This document shows, piece by piece, positions 15,346-24,492 of a DNA stretch of 39,564 nt. The position numbers and the translations under genes were made by a program. The stretch's first letter is position 1; the number at the start of each line of letters is the position of its first letter. Source of the DNA: Chlamydiota bacterium (GTDB lineage: Bacteria > Auribacterota > Tritonobacteria > UBA1439); assembly GCA_012729785.1 (NCBI GenBank), contig JAAYCL010000033.1, positions 1-39,564 on the forward strand. The letters are read 5' to 3'. The notes under the pieces were generated by a model. That model was not told the origin of the DNA, did no database searches, and was given only the letters and a program-made list of their open reading frames with translations.

Positions 15346-16152
15346 TCAGAAGTCGGCGCCCCGCTTCTCCGCCCACTCCGCGTAGCGGCAGACCCCGCGC
15401 GTGGAGCGGCGGATGAACTCGACGAAATGGCGCACCTCGGGCGTCATCTCCCCCTTCTCGATCTCCTCGATCGCGCGGGAGGCGTTGAGGCCCGAGGCAT
15501 AGAAGGTCTTGAACGCCTCCTTCAGGCGCGTCCGTCCCGCCTGCGTCACGCCGGCGCGCCGCAACCCGACGACGTTCAGGCCGGACGCGGCCGCGGGGCG
15601 CCCGCCCGCGATGACGAACGGCGGGATGTCGCGGTTGACGGCGGAGAGGCCGCTCAGCATCGCGAGGCGCCCGATGCGGCTGAACTGGTGGATGACGACC
15701 GCGCCCGAGATGACGACGTTGTCCTCCACGACCGTGTGCCCCGCGATGAGCGCGCAGCTCGTGACGATGACGCGGTTGCCGATGACGCAGTCGTGGCCGG
15801 CGTGGGAGAGCGCCATGAAGTAGTTGTGGTCCCCGATCACCGTCGCCTCGTTCTCGACCATGGCGCGGTGGACCGTGACGTGCTCCCTGAAGGTGTTGCC
15901 GGCGCCTATCCGGAGGAAGGTCGGAACGTCCTTGAATGAGAGCGACTGGGGAAGGTCCCCCAGCACCGCCCCGGCGTGGATCCGGTTGTTCTCGCCGATC
16001 GAGGTGCGGCGCTTGATGCAGGCGTGGCTCTCGATCACCGTGCCGCGGCCGATCGACACGTCCCCCTCGATCACGGCGTACGGCCCGACCGTGACGTCGT
16101 CCGCGATCTCCGCCGCGGCGTCTATCACGGCCGTCGGATGGATCTGCTTCAT
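15346..16152 (-). CDS. lpxA: UDP-N-acetylglucosamine acyltransferase LpxA
   Basis: 268 residues, family length. LpxA moves a 3-hydroxyacyl chain from ACP to the 3-OH of UDP-GlcNAc, the first step of lipid A synthesis in the cytoplasm. Hexapeptide repeats of the left-handed beta-helix fill residues 1-185 (IHPTAVIDAAAEIADDVTVG and onwards). The catalytic His is His120 in SHAGHDC, equivalent to His125 of E. coli. HQFSRIG (155-161) and GLNVVGLRRAG (about 191-201) are diagnostic. A helical C-terminal domain follows. The start overlaps the lpxK stop by four bases. LpxB, LpxC and LpxD are not in this window. Confidence 0.95.
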   Translation of the reverse strand: MKQIHPTAVIDAAAEIADDVTVGPYAVIEGDVSIGRGTVIESHACIKRRTSIGENNRIHAGAVLGDLPQSLSFKDVPTFLRIGAGNTFREHVTVHRAMVENEATVIGDHNYFMALSHAGHDCVIGNRVIVTSCALIAGHTVVEDNVVISGAVVIHQFSRIGRLAMLSGLSAVNRDIPPFVIAGGRPAAASGLNVVGLRRAGVTQAGRTRLKEAFKTFYASGLNASRAIEEIEKGEMTPEVRHFVEFIRRSTRGVCRYAEWAEKRGADF

Positions 16153-17282
16153 TCAGGCGCCGGACCTTTCCCGCGCCGCGCGGCGGTGCCGAGCGACTCG
16201 AACACCCATTCTAGCATCTGCGCCTCCCCCCCGCCAATTTTCATTTCGATCTCGAGGACGCGGAGCGGGAGGGGGAGCGTCGGCGTCTCCGGGATTCGGA
16301 CGGCGTCCTTGGCGGTCGTCACGAGAACCGCGGCGCCCGCCGCCGCCGCCGCGCGGGCGAGCGTCTCGATCTCCGCGGGACGGTACGGGTGGTGGTCGGG
16401 GAATCGGCGGGAGAGGACGACGCGCGCCCCGAGGCCCTCGAGCGTGCGGAAAAACCCCTCCGGCTCGGCGAGGCCGCAGAAGGCGGCGACCGGCGTCTTC
16501 CGAAGCGAGGCCGGGTCCTCCACGGGCCCCGGGCCGGGCCGGGCGAGCCGCGCGGGCTGGTGCGTCGCGGTGAAGATCCGCGCCCCCGCCCCGAGTTCGC
16601 GAAGTCGCCGGAGCGCGTGCGGCGGCGGCGGACCCGGGCAGCGCGTGAAGACGATCGCGTCCGCGCGGCGGGCGGCGGACGGCGGCTCGCGGAGCCGCCC
16701 CGCGGGCAGGAGGCGGCCGTTGCCGAACGGGTTTGTCCCGTCGAGGAGGAGGATGTCGAGGTCGCGCCGGAGGCGGCGGTGCTGGAAACCGTCGTCGAGG
16801 ATGAAGACGTCCACCGGGAAGCGGCGCGCCGCCATCTCCCCGGCCCGCAGGCGGTCCGGGTCGATCGCGACAACGGTGCCCGGGAGCCCGCGGGCGAGCA
16901 GGTGCGCCTCGTCCCCGGCCTCGCGGGGCGAAAGGATCGCCCCCGCGCCGTTTGAGACGAGGCGCGGGAAGAAGGGGCCCTCCGCCGAGGCGCCGTAGCC
17001 CCTGCTCAGCACCGCCGCGCGCAGCCCCCGCGCCCGGAGGCCGCGCGCGAGGAGCATCGCGAACGGCGTCTTACCCGCGCCGCCGACGGCGAGGTTCCCG
17101 ACGCTGATGACCGGGCGCGGGAGGCGCCGCGCGCGGAGGAGGCCGCGGTCGAACGCCGCGTTCCGGGCGGCGACCGCCAGCCGGTAGGCGAGCGACGGCG
17201 GGGCGAGGGCGAGGCGCAGGCAGCCGGCGGCGGCGCCGCGGCGCCGCCCCTCCACGATGTCGGCCCAGCCCAGTGCGTTCAT
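16149..17282 (-). CDS. lpxK: Tetraacyldisaccharide 4'-kinase LpxK
   Basis: 377 residues. LpxK phosphorylates the 4' position of the lipid A disaccharide at the inner-membrane surface. A basic, hydrophobic N-terminal helix is followed by the P-loop SVGNLAVGGAGKTP (60-73). Further markers are VLSRGYG, DEAHLLA, ILDDGFQHRRLRRDLDILLLD (Walker B-like, containing the DDGFQH motif) and VTTAKDAVRI near the C-terminus. Start ATG 17282 is preceded by GGGGGGCG. Downstream lpxA is coupled by ATGA. Confidence 0.94.
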   Translation of the reverse strand: MNALGWADIVEGRRRGAAAGCLRLALAPPSLAYRLAVAARNAAFDRGLLRARRLPRPVISVGNLAVGGAGKTPFAMLLARGLRARGLRAAVLSRGYGASAEGPFFPRLVSNGAGAILSPREAGDEAHLLARGLPGTVVAIDPDRLRAGEMAARRFPVDVFILDDGFQHRRLRRDLDILLLDGTNPFGNGRLLPAGRLREPPSAARRADAIVFTRCPGPPPPHALRRLRELGAGARIFTATHQPARLARPGPGPVEDPASLRKTPVAAFCGLAEPEGFFRTLEGLGARVVLSRRFPDHHPYRPAEIETLARAAAAAGAAVLVTTAKDAVRIPETPTLPLPLRVLEIEMKIGGGEAQMLEWVFESLGTAARRGKGPAPE

Positions 17283-17312
17283 GCACGCCCCCCGCGCGCG
17301 CCGCGCCGCCTT

Positions 17313-18614
17313 CTAGTCCGGCACGAGCCCCCGCAGCAGCTCCAGGTTCCGCCGCGTCGCGCCGCGGCTGCCCGCCATCGCCTCCGCCGCGCGCCGCCCG
17401 AGCTCCTCCCGAAGGGGGGCGTCCGCGAGCAGGGCGACGACCGATTCGGCGAGCCCGCGGGCGTCGGCGACCTGCACGGCGCCCCGGGCGCGGAGGAGGA
17501 GCTCCGCCGCCTCGCGGAAGTTCTGCATCGAGGGCCCGAAGAGGACCGCCTTGCCCAGACTCGCCGGCTCGATGATGTTCTGCCCCCCGCCGCCGACGAG
17601 GCTTTTGCCGACGAAGACCAGCGTCGCCGCGCGGTAGATGGCCGTGAGCTCGCCGATCGTGTCCGCCACGAGCACCGCCCCCGCGGGGACCCTCGCCCCG
17701 GCCGGGTGGCGGGACCTGAGGACGCAGGCGGCGCCGCGCCGTTCGCAGAGCGCCTGCACCTCCTCCCCGCGCTCGGGGTGGCGCGGCACGATGACCAGGG
17801 CGGTCTCGGGTCTTTCGCGCCGCGCCGCGTCCCACGCGTCGAGCACCGCCTCCTCCTCGCCCCGGTGCGTGCTGCCCGCGACGATCACCGGCGCGTACGC
17901 CTCCAGCCCAAGCGCGAGGCGGGCGCCGCGCGTCTCTTCCTCGCCGGCCGGCAGAAGCCCGCAGTCGAACTTCATGTTCCCGCCGACGGCGACCCTCTCC
18001 GCCGGCGCGCCGAGCGCGACGATCCGCTCCGCGTCGAGGACGGTCTGCATGCTGAAGCGCCGTATCGAGGGGAGGATCCGCCGCAGCAGGAACCGCGCCC
18101 TGCGGTAGCCGCGGAACGACCGGTCCGAGATGCGGCCGTTCACGACGGCGAGCGGGACGCCCCGGCGCGCGGCCTCGGCGATGAAGTTGGGCCAGAGCTC
18201 GGTCTCGACGATCGCGACGAAATCGGGGGAGACGAGATCGAAGGCGCGCCTGACCGCGGAAGGCAGATCGAGGGGGAAGTAGAAGGCGGTCGCCCACCCG
18301 CCCGCCTTCTCCCTCGCCACCCGCTGCCCCGTGAGGGTGACGGTCGAGAGCACGACGCGGTGTCCGGGGAGGGCCTCCGCGAGCGCCTTCACGAGCGGGA
18401 GCGCGGCGAGGACCTCGCCCACGGAGACCGCGTGGATCCAGACGCGCCGCCTCCCGCGGAGCGCGTCCCGCAGCGGAGACGGGTAGCGGCCGAGGCGCTG
18501 CCGGATGCCGGCGCGGTACTTCTCCCGCCGCGCCACCTGGACGGCGAACCAGGGCAGCGAGAGGGCGAAGAAGAGCCGGAGCAAGGCGTTGTAGAAACGG
18601 AGAACCTTCGTCAT
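17313..18614 (-). CDS. waaA: Kdo transferase WaaA (KdtA)
   Basis: 433 residues, full length. WaaA attaches Kdo from CMP-Kdo to lipid IVA. An N-terminal membrane anchor (LLRLFFALSLPWFAVQV) precedes HAVSVGE (61-67), whose Glu67 matches the catalytic Glu. VETELWPNF and the GSTHRGEEE region mark the domain junction; the C-terminal GT-B domain has VGGGGQNIIEPASLGKAVLFGP. Whether it adds one or more Kdo residues cannot be read from sequence. It lies 4 bases after xer and 30 bases before lpxK. Confidence 0.94.
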   Translation of the reverse strand: MTKVLRFYNALLRLFFALSLPWFAVQVARREKYRAGIRQRLGRYPSPLRDALRGRRRVWIHAVSVGEVLAALPLVKALAEALPGHRVVLSTVTLTGQRVAREKAGGWATAFYFPLDLPSAVRRAFDLVSPDFVAIVETELWPNFIAEAARRGVPLAVVNGRISDRSFRGYRRARFLLRRILPSIRRFSMQTVLDAERIVALGAPAERVAVGGNMKFDCGLLPAGEEETRGARLALGLEAYAPVIVAGSTHRGEEEAVLDAWDAARRERPETALVIVPRHPERGEEVQALCERRGAACVLRSRHPAGARVPAGAVLVADTIGELTAIYRAATLVFVGKSLVGGGGQNIIEPASLGKAVLFGPSMQNFREAAELLLRARGAVQVADARGLAESVVALLADAPLREELGRRAAEAMAGSRGATRRNLELLRGLVPD

Positions 18615-18618
18615 CGAA

Positions 18619-19524
18619 TCACGCCCGCGGGTGGGCCTCCTCGTAGACCTTCTTCATCCGCTCGGCGGTCACGTGCGTGTAGACCTGCGTGGTGGAGAGG
18701 CTCGCGTGCCCAAGGAGCTCCTGCACCGCCCGGAGGTCCGCGCCCGCGTCGAGCAGGTGTGTGGCGAACGAGTGCCGGAGGTAGTGCGGGGAGACGCGCG
18801 CCTCGAGGGCGGCCCTGCGCACGTGCCGGTCGATCACATCCCGGACGGACCTGGCGGTGAGCCGCCCCCCGCCGCGGTTGACGAAGACCGGCGTGCGCGC
18901 CTCACCCCGCGCCCGGAGGGGGCCGAGGTTCCGCGCCTCCAGGTAGGCCATCAGGGCTGCGACGGCGGGCTTCCCGAGCGGGACGAGCCGCTCCTTCTTC
19001 CCCTTCCCCTTCGCCCGCGCCATCTCGCCGAGGAGGTCCAGGTCGTCCGCGTCGAGCGCCGTGAGCTCGCTTACCCGCATCCCCGTGCTGTAGAGCGTCT
19101 CGAGGATGGCGCGGTCGCGGATGTCGAGCAGACGCTCCCCCCCCGCCGACTCGATCAGGCGGCGCACGGCGTCCACGTCGAGGAACCGGGGCAGCGCCTT
19201 CCTGCGCTTCGGGGTCGCGACGCCCGCGAACGGGTTGACCGCCGACATACGTTCGCGGACCATGAAGCGGTAGAAGGAGCGCAGCGACGAGACGAGGCGG
19301 CCGATGCTCGCCCGGGAGAGGCCCGCGGCGGCGACCTCGGCGAGGTACTGGCGGATCAGGGAACGGTCGGCGAGACGCCAGTGGCCTTCGGCGACGCCGC
19401 GGGCCCTCCGCGACAGGAAGGCGGAGAAGCGCTCGATGTCGCGCCGGTAGGCGTCGAGCGTGTGCGGGGAGGCGTCCTTCTCCGCCCGAAGGTAGCCGAG
19501 GAACCTTTCGACGGATGCGTCCAT
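18619..19524 (-). CDS. Tyrosine recombinase XerC/XerD
   Basis: 301 residues, the normal Xer size. Xer recombinases resolve chromosome dimers at dif. An N-terminal SAM-like core-binding domain covers 1-100. Catalytic residues: Arg150 in TGMRVSE, a Lys around 174-177 in GKGKKERL, His247 and Arg250 in HYLRHSF, His273 in LGHASL and Tyr282 in TTQVYTHV. Start ATG 19524 is preceded by AAAGG. The dprA-topA-xer order is conserved in several phyla, which supports a housekeeping Xer rather than an integron integrase. The extra patch of IntI proteins near the HxxR motif is not seen. XerC and XerD cannot be told apart here. Confidence 0.92.
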   Translation of the reverse strand: MDASVERFLGYLRAEKDASPHTLDAYRRDIERFSAFLSRRARGVAEGHWRLADRSLIRQYLAEVAAAGLSRASIGRLVSSLRSFYRFMVRERMSAVNPFAGVATPKRRKALPRFLDVDAVRRLIESAGGERLLDIRDRAILETLYSTGMRVSELTALDADDLDLLGEMARAKGKGKKERLVPLGKPAVAALMAYLEARNLGPLRARGEARTPVFVNRGGGRLTARSVRDVIDRHVRRAALEARVSPHYLRHSFATHLLDAGADLRAVQELLGHASLSTTQVYTHVTAERMKKVYEEAHPRA

Positions 19525-19573
19525 CAGTGCCTTTCTCCCCGCCGCGCCGCCGTCCTTCCGCGGCGGCGGCGCG

Positions 19574-21754
19574 TCAACGTTCCCGCTCCGGCCTTCCGCC
19601 GTCCTCCGCGGGCGGTTTCGGCGCGCCCTCGAGCCCGTCGAGGTTCTTGGGGCGGAACGCGCAGTCGGGATAGTTGCTGCAGCCGTAGAAGACCGAACGG
19701 CCGCGCCCCCGTTTCCGAATGATCTCGCCCCCGCAGCCGGGCATCGGGCATCGGATGCCGGTGGAGTCGGGTTTGACGTAGCGGCAATGGGCCTTGTAGC
19801 CGCTGCAGGCGGTGAACGGGCCGTATTTCCCGTGCCGCTCCATCAGGGGCCGGCCGCAGCGGGGGCACTTCTCGTCCAGGACGACCGGCTCCAGTATCGT
19901 GAAGCTCCCGTCCTCGCGCATCTCGATCCTCTTGATGCACCGGTGCCGCGGGAAGTCCGCGCAGGCGAGGAAGTGCCCCTTCAGGGTATGCCGGATGACC
20001 ATCGGGTGGCCGCAGTCGCAGACCGCGGAGGTGGGCTCGGGGGCCTTCTTGAGGGTCTCCATCCCGCTCTGCGCCTTCGACAGGGACGCCGTGTACGGTT
20101 CGTAGAACTCGCGGAGCACCCGGGTCCAGGGGATCGTCCCCGACTCGATCTCGTCGAGCTCGTCCTCCATCCTGGCGGTGAACTCCACGTTGATCAACTC
20201 GGGGAACCACCTGACGAGGAGGCCGTTTACCAGCTCGCCGAGCGGGGTCGGGAAGAGCCGCCCCCCCTCCTTCCCCACGTACGCGCGCTTCCGGATGGTG
20301 AAGATGGTGGGGGCGTACGTGCTGGGCCTCCCGATCCCGTTCTCCTCGAGCGCCCTGATGAGCGTCGCCTCCGTGTAGCGGGGCGGCGGTTTCGTGAAGT
20401 GCTGGGAGGGGGCGAGCGAGACGAGCGCCAGCGGTTCGCCGGGGGCGAGCGGCGGGAGCGGCGTCTCCTCCTCGTCCCGGGGCGGCGCGCCCGCCACCTT
20501 GAGGTACCCGTCGAAGACCACCTTCGTGTCCGCGGCCCTGAACAGGTACGGCCCCGCCGCGACGCCGACCTCGACCTTCTTCATCACCGCCGGCGCCATC
20601 TGGCTCGCGATGAACCGCTCCCAGACGAGGCGGTAGAGGGCGTGCTGCTCGCGGCTGAGGTGCGGTTTCAGGTCCTCGGGGGTGCGCCCGGCCGAGGTGG
20701 GGCGGATCGCCTCGTGCGCCTCCTGCGCCCCCTTGCGCGAGGCGTAGCGGTTGGGTTTGGTCGGGGCGTAGGCGTCGCCGTAGCGCTCCCGGATGAACCG
20801 CAGCGCCTCCTCCTGCGCCGTGGCCGCGATCCGCGTCGAGTCGGTCCGCATATAGGTGATGAGGCCGACCGTTCCCTTCGTCCCGACGTCGAGCCCCTCG
20901 TAGAGCTGCTGGGCGACCTTCATCGTCTTGGCGACGGGCCAGTGCAGACGGTTCACGCCCGCCTGCTGGAGGGTGCTGGTGATGAACGGGGGGGAGGGGC
21001 GCTGGCGGCGCTCCTTTTCCTCGACCGAGGCGACCGAGAACGGGCGTTTCGAGGCGTCCTCCACGATCGCGGCGGCGCGGGCGCCGTCGGGGATCTCCGC
21101 CTTCGCCCCGTCGATTTTCGCGAGGCGCGCCGTGAACGGCCCGCCGCCCCCCGCCGTCTTCTTCAGCGACGCCTCGATCGTCCAGTACTCCGTCGGTGTG
21201 AACGCCCTGATCTCCGCCTCGCGGTCGCAGATGAGCTTGACCGCGACCGACTGCACCCGCCCCGCGCTCAGTCCCCGTCCCACCTTCTTCCAGAGGAGGG
21301 GGCTCAGGGTGTAGCCGACGATACGGTCGAGGATGCGGCGCGCCTGCTGCGACTCCACCTTCTTCAGATCCACCTCCGCGGGCGCGGCGAAGGCGCCCCG
21401 GATCGCCTCGGTGGTGATCTCGTTGAACGTGACGCGGAGGAACCTCTTCGCCGAGCCCTTGAGCGCCTCCTGGAGGTGCCAGGCGATCGCCTCCCCCTCG
21501 CGGTCGGGATCGGGCGCGAGGTAGACCGCATCCGCCCCGCGCGCGGCCTTCTTGAGCGCGGTGACGGTCTTCCTGCTCTTGAGGGGGACGATATAGGTGG
21601 GCTCGAAGCCGTGCTCGATGTCCACGCCGATCCGGCTCTTCGGGAGGTCGCGCACGTGGCCCATCGAGGCCAGCACCGTGTAACGCTTCCCGAGGATCTT
21701 GTTGATCGTCTTGGACTTCGCGGGCGACTCGACGATGACGAGCGATCTGGACAT
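19574..21754 (-). CDS. topA: DNA topoisomerase I
   Basis: 726 residues. It relaxes negative supercoils via a Tyr-DNA link. The TOPRIM domain has VIVESPAKSKTI (Glu9) and DPDREGEA (82-89). The active-site Tyr301 is in LITYMRTDSTR. Three C-terminal zinc-ribbon-like units follow: CDCG..C..C around 595-620, CPRCGRPLMERHGKYGPF and CPMPGCGGEI with closing CSNYPDC. Together these are typical of bacterial type IA enzymes. A near-consensus promoter at 21912-21942 probably drives it. It heads the xer-waaA-lpxK-lpxA train on the same strand. Confidence 0.95.
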   Translation of the reverse strand: MSRSLVIVESPAKSKTINKILGKRYTVLASMGHVRDLPKSRIGVDIEHGFEPTYIVPLKSRKTVTALKKAARGADAVYLAPDPDREGEAIAWHLQEALKGSAKRFLRVTFNEITTEAIRGAFAAPAEVDLKKVESQQARRILDRIVGYTLSPLLWKKVGRGLSAGRVQSVAVKLICDREAEIRAFTPTEYWTIEASLKKTAGGGGPFTARLAKIDGAKAEIPDGARAAAIVEDASKRPFSVASVEEKERRQRPSPPFITSTLQQAGVNRLHWPVAKTMKVAQQLYEGLDVGTKGTVGLITYMRTDSTRIAATAQEEALRFIRERYGDAYAPTKPNRYASRKGAQEAHEAIRPTSAGRTPEDLKPHLSREQHALYRLVWERFIASQMAPAVMKKVEVGVAAGPYLFRAADTKVVFDGYLKVAGAPPRDEEETPLPPLAPGEPLALVSLAPSQHFTKPPPRYTEATLIRALEENGIGRPSTYAPTIFTIRKRAYVGKEGGRLFPTPLGELVNGLLVRWFPELINVEFTARMEDELDEIESGTIPWTRVLREFYEPYTASLSKAQSGMETLKKAPEPTSAVCDCGHPMVIRHTLKGHFLACADFPRHRCIKRIEMREDGSFTILEPVVLDEKCPRCGRPLMERHGKYGPFTACSGYKAHCRYVKPDSTGIRCPMPGCGGEIIRKRGRGRSVFYGCSNYPDCAFRPKNLDGLEGAPKPPAEDGGRPERER

Positions 21755-21911
21755 GGCATCACCACGGATTCAACGGCGCCGCAGAGGCACGGACCCCCCG
21801 CGCCCCGCCGCGGATCTCGGCGGATCCTGGCGCATGCTTCGATCCGTGCGCAGCCGCGCCGCCGCCCCCTCTCCTCGCGGCGGCGAGGGCGCCCTTCTCA
21901 GAAGAGGAACG

Positions 21912-21942
21912 ATTATACACGCGGCCGCGCGCGCGATGTAAA
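21912..21942 (-). promoter_or_regulatory. Predicted sigma70-type promoter for topA
   Basis: On the minus strand TTTACA (21937-21942) and a perfect TATAAT (21912-21917) are separated by 19 bases. The surrounding 207-base gap between dprA and topA is otherwise GC-rich. It would give a leader of about 150 bases before topA. Spacing is slightly long; TTACAT with an 18-base spacer is an alternative reading. Confidence 0.55.
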
Positions 21943-21961
21943 GGATATTCTCCCCCGGCGC

Positions 21962-23065
21962 TCAGCAGGCCTTCCGGAACATCTTGCCGGGCAGCTGGTT
22001 GGCGAGGTGCTTGAGTTCGAGGGAGAGGAGCGCCGCGGAGACGGCCGCCGGGGGGAGACCGCAGGCGGCGGTGATTTCGTCGATGGAGCGCTCCTCGGCG
22101 CCGAGACTGGCGAGGACGGCCTCCTCCCGGGGGCCGATGCGGGGTTTGGGGCGGTCGGGGCCGGCCTCCTCCGGGGACGGCACACGGTCGGGAAACAGGT
22201 AGGGGAACTCCGCGCAGACGTCCTCGACCGACTCCACCAGCCGGGCGCCCTCCTTCAGGAGCGCGTGCGCGCCGCGCGAAGCGAACGAGTCGATGCGGCC
22301 GGGCATCGCGAAGACCAGGCGGCCCTGCTCGAGCGCCTGGGCGGCGGTGATGAGCGAGCCGCTCCTGCGCGCCGCCTCGACCACGAGCACGCCCAGGGAG
22401 AGGCCGCTGATGACGCGGTTCCTGAGCGGGAAGTTCGTCCGCTGGGGCCCCGTCGAGAGGGGGAACTCGGAGAGCACCGCCCCGGAGGCGGCGATCTCGT
22501 CGGCGAGTTTCCGGTTCTCCGGGGGGTAGATGCGCCCGAGGCCGCTCCCGAGGACCGCGATCGTCCTGCCCCCCGCCTTGAGCGCCCCCCTGTGCGCGGC
22601 GGTGTCTATCCCCCGCGCCATCCCGCTGACCACGGTCATGCCCACGCCGGCGATCTGCCCGGCGAGGCGCTCCGCGTGGACGAGGCCGTACTGCGAGCAG
22701 CGCCGCGCGCCGACGACGGCGATCGCGTGCCGGTCCGCCTTCAGGACCGTCCCCCGCGCGTAGAGGAGCACCGGGGGGTCGTAGATCTGGGCGAGACACT
22801 CCGGGTAGGAGGGATCGGTGAACGGGATGACCGAGACCCCCATCCGCCGGGCCGTCTCCAGTTCCCGCGCGGCGGCGCCGGAGGAGCGCGCGGCGGCGGC
22901 CCGCGCGGCGAGGGCGGGCCCGATCCCGTCGATGCGGGCCAGCGCCCCCGCGCCGGCCGCCAGGGCCGCGGCGGCGGAACCGAACGAGCGGACGAGCCGC
23001 CTGACCGTGACCGGCCCGAGCCCCTCCGTCATCGCGAGCGCGGCCAGCGCCTCGAGCTCGTCCAT
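21962..23065 (-). CDS. dprA: DNA-processing protein DprA
   Basis: 367 residues from ATG 23065, preceded by GGGGAGGGGGCGCG. DprA protects incoming single-stranded DNA and loads RecA during natural transformation. An N-terminal SAM/HhH-like region (1-70) is followed by the Rossmann-like core: IAVVGARRCSQYG, VVSGMARGIDTAAHRGAL, AVLGSGLGRIYPPEN, SEFPLSTGPQRTNFPLRNRVISGLS and EAARRSGSLITA. A C-terminal winged-helix domain (about 300-360) is present. Adjacent topA and xer are usual neighbours. A prepilin peptidase also lies in the window, but no other competence genes are seen. Confidence 0.94.
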   Translation of the reverse strand: MDELEALAALAMTEGLGPVTVRRLVRSFGSAAAALAAGAGALARIDGIGPALAARAAAARSSGAAARELETARRMGVSVIPFTDPSYPECLAQIYDPPVLLYARGTVLKADRHAIAVVGARRCSQYGLVHAERLAGQIAGVGMTVVSGMARGIDTAAHRGALKAGGRTIAVLGSGLGRIYPPENRKLADEIAASGAVLSEFPLSTGPQRTNFPLRNRVISGLSLGVLVVEAARRSGSLITAAQALEQGRLVFAMPGRIDSFASRGAHALLKEGARLVESVEDVCAEFPYLFPDRVPSPEEAGPDRPKPRIGPREEAVLASLGAEERSIDEITAACGLPPAAVSAALLSLELKHLANQLPGKMFRKAC

Positions 23066-23175
23066 CGCGCCCCCTCCCCGCATTCATGGTACGCCGGGAA
23101 GCGCCGCCGGGGCAACCGGAATTCCTCTTCCCCGCGCGGGGGCCGGGGCGGCTCCTTCGGGGGGCGCCGCGCCGC

Positions 23176-24423
23176 TCACTCCTTCTCGCGCATGCGGCGG
23201 ATGCGGTCGTGCATCCGCTTTTTCCGGATCCGGTCGGCGAGGACGCCGTCGTCCTCGACCGGGCGGATGCTGCGGGAGAAGTACTGGGCCATATGGTAGG
23301 CCGCCTTCTCCAGGTCGTCGAGGGATTCGTAGAGCACGGCGAGGCGGCAGCGCAGCCGCTGGGCGGTGACGAGCGGCGCCTTGTCGATCGTCCTCTCGTA
23401 GAAGGAGGCCGCGATCTCCTCCCTCCCCCCCCGCCGGTACCCGCGCCCGAGGACGACGGTCCATGCGAATTTCCCGTCGTCCTCGAGCAGGTAATCGCAG
23501 AGGACGCCGAGGCGCAGGGTGGGGATGTGGGAGGCGGGGAAGCGCCACCCCGCCTTCGCGTAGACGGCGACGGCCTCCGCGTAGTTCTCCGCCCTCGACC
23601 GCGCCTCCCCCGCGGCGAGCAGCTCCTCCAGGGCGTGCGGGGGCGGGGCCTGGTCCGCCCTTTCGCCGGCCTCGAGGAGCAGCTCGATCTCCCAGAGGGC
23701 GCGCTTCCGCTGCCGCTCGTCGAGCGCCTCCCCGGCGAGGTAGGCGCGCCAGAGCTTGATGGCGGGTTCGTACTCCCCGAGGAGGCGATAGCAGTCGGTG
23801 AGCTCGCGCAGGAACCGCGGGTCGTTCCTGAGCTGCTCGGAGCCGGCCGCGAGGGCGTAGTAGAACGCCGCCTCCCGGTGGTTGCCGATCCGCGTGGAGG
23901 AGGCGGCCATCTTGAGCTGCAGGGCGTGGTTGTCCGGGTCGATCAGGAGCGCCCTGCGGAACAGGTCCCGCGCCCCCGCGTGGTCGCCCTTCTCGATGCA
24001 CCGGGCGGCCTCCTCCCGGAGGGCGTCGAGCTCCTTGTCCCTCGCGTGCACCATCGCCGGCCTCGAGAAGAAGATCGCCATCTCGCTGAACGCCTTCTCC
24101 ACGACGGCGGCGCTGTCGGGCGATTGGGAGATCGCCTGGTCGTAGCAGGAGAGCGCCTCCTCGTCCCGGCCCATCTTCTCCAGGCAGATCCCCTCGCGGA
24201 TGAGCGCCTCCGAGGAGAGCTCGTTGCCGGGCGGCAGGCCGTCGCGGAGGCGCCGGTAGGCGGCGATCGCGGCCTCGAGGTCGCCGCGCGCGATCTCCTC
24301 GTAGAGTCCCCGGTAGTAGAGGACGCGGGGCGCCGGGTCCGCGGGGGCGGCGGCCGCCGCGAGGGGGGCCGCCCAGGCGGAAACCGCGCACAAGAAAACG
24401 GGAAGCCGTGCGCCCGCTCTCAT
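23176..24423 (-). CDS. Secreted TPR protein
   Basis: 415 residues. An N-terminal signal peptide (RLPVFLCAVSAWAAPLAAAAA) indicates export to the periplasm. The rest is helical repeats. Clear TPR units include EALIREGICLEKMGRDEEAL, then a pair around GDHAGARDLFRRALLIDPDN, a unit with LLGEYEPAIKLWRAYL, and later NYAEAVAVYAKAG. The C-terminus is highly charged (RIRKKRMHDRIRRMREKE). The start is supported by GGGGAGGTGGA directly upstream. It follows the response-regulator gene after a 69-base gap on the same strand. Since the histidine kinase two genes away also has TPR-like helices in its sensor, a functional link is possible. No specific function is known. Confidence 0.8.
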   Translation of the reverse strand: MRAGARLPVFLCAVSAWAAPLAAAAAPADPAPRVLYYRGLYEEIARGDLEAAIAAYRRLRDGLPPGNELSSEALIREGICLEKMGRDEEALSCYDQAISQSPDSAAVVEKAFSEMAIFFSRPAMVHARDKELDALREEAARCIEKGDHAGARDLFRRALLIDPDNHALQLKMAASSTRIGNHREAAFYYALAAGSEQLRNDPRFLRELTDCYRLLGEYEPAIKLWRAYLAGEALDERQRKRALWEIELLLEAGERADQAPPPHALEELLAAGEARSRAENYAEAVAVYAKAGWRFPASHIPTLRLGVLCDYLLEDDGKFAWTVVLGRGYRRGGREEIAASFYERTIDKAPLVTAQRLRCRLAVLYESLDDLEKAAYHMAQYFSRSIRPVEDDGVLADRIRKKRMHDRIRRMREKE

Positions 24424-24492
24424 TCCACCTCCCCGGGGGATCCCGCCGCGATCCGCTCCGTCTCCCGCGCCGGCACCCGCATCCTGTCCCCC

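Noticed and set aside
18619-19524. Xer-like gene as the integron integrase
   Set aside because: It is far from the cassettes, lies in the conserved dprA-topA-xer context, and lacks an IntI-specific insertion.
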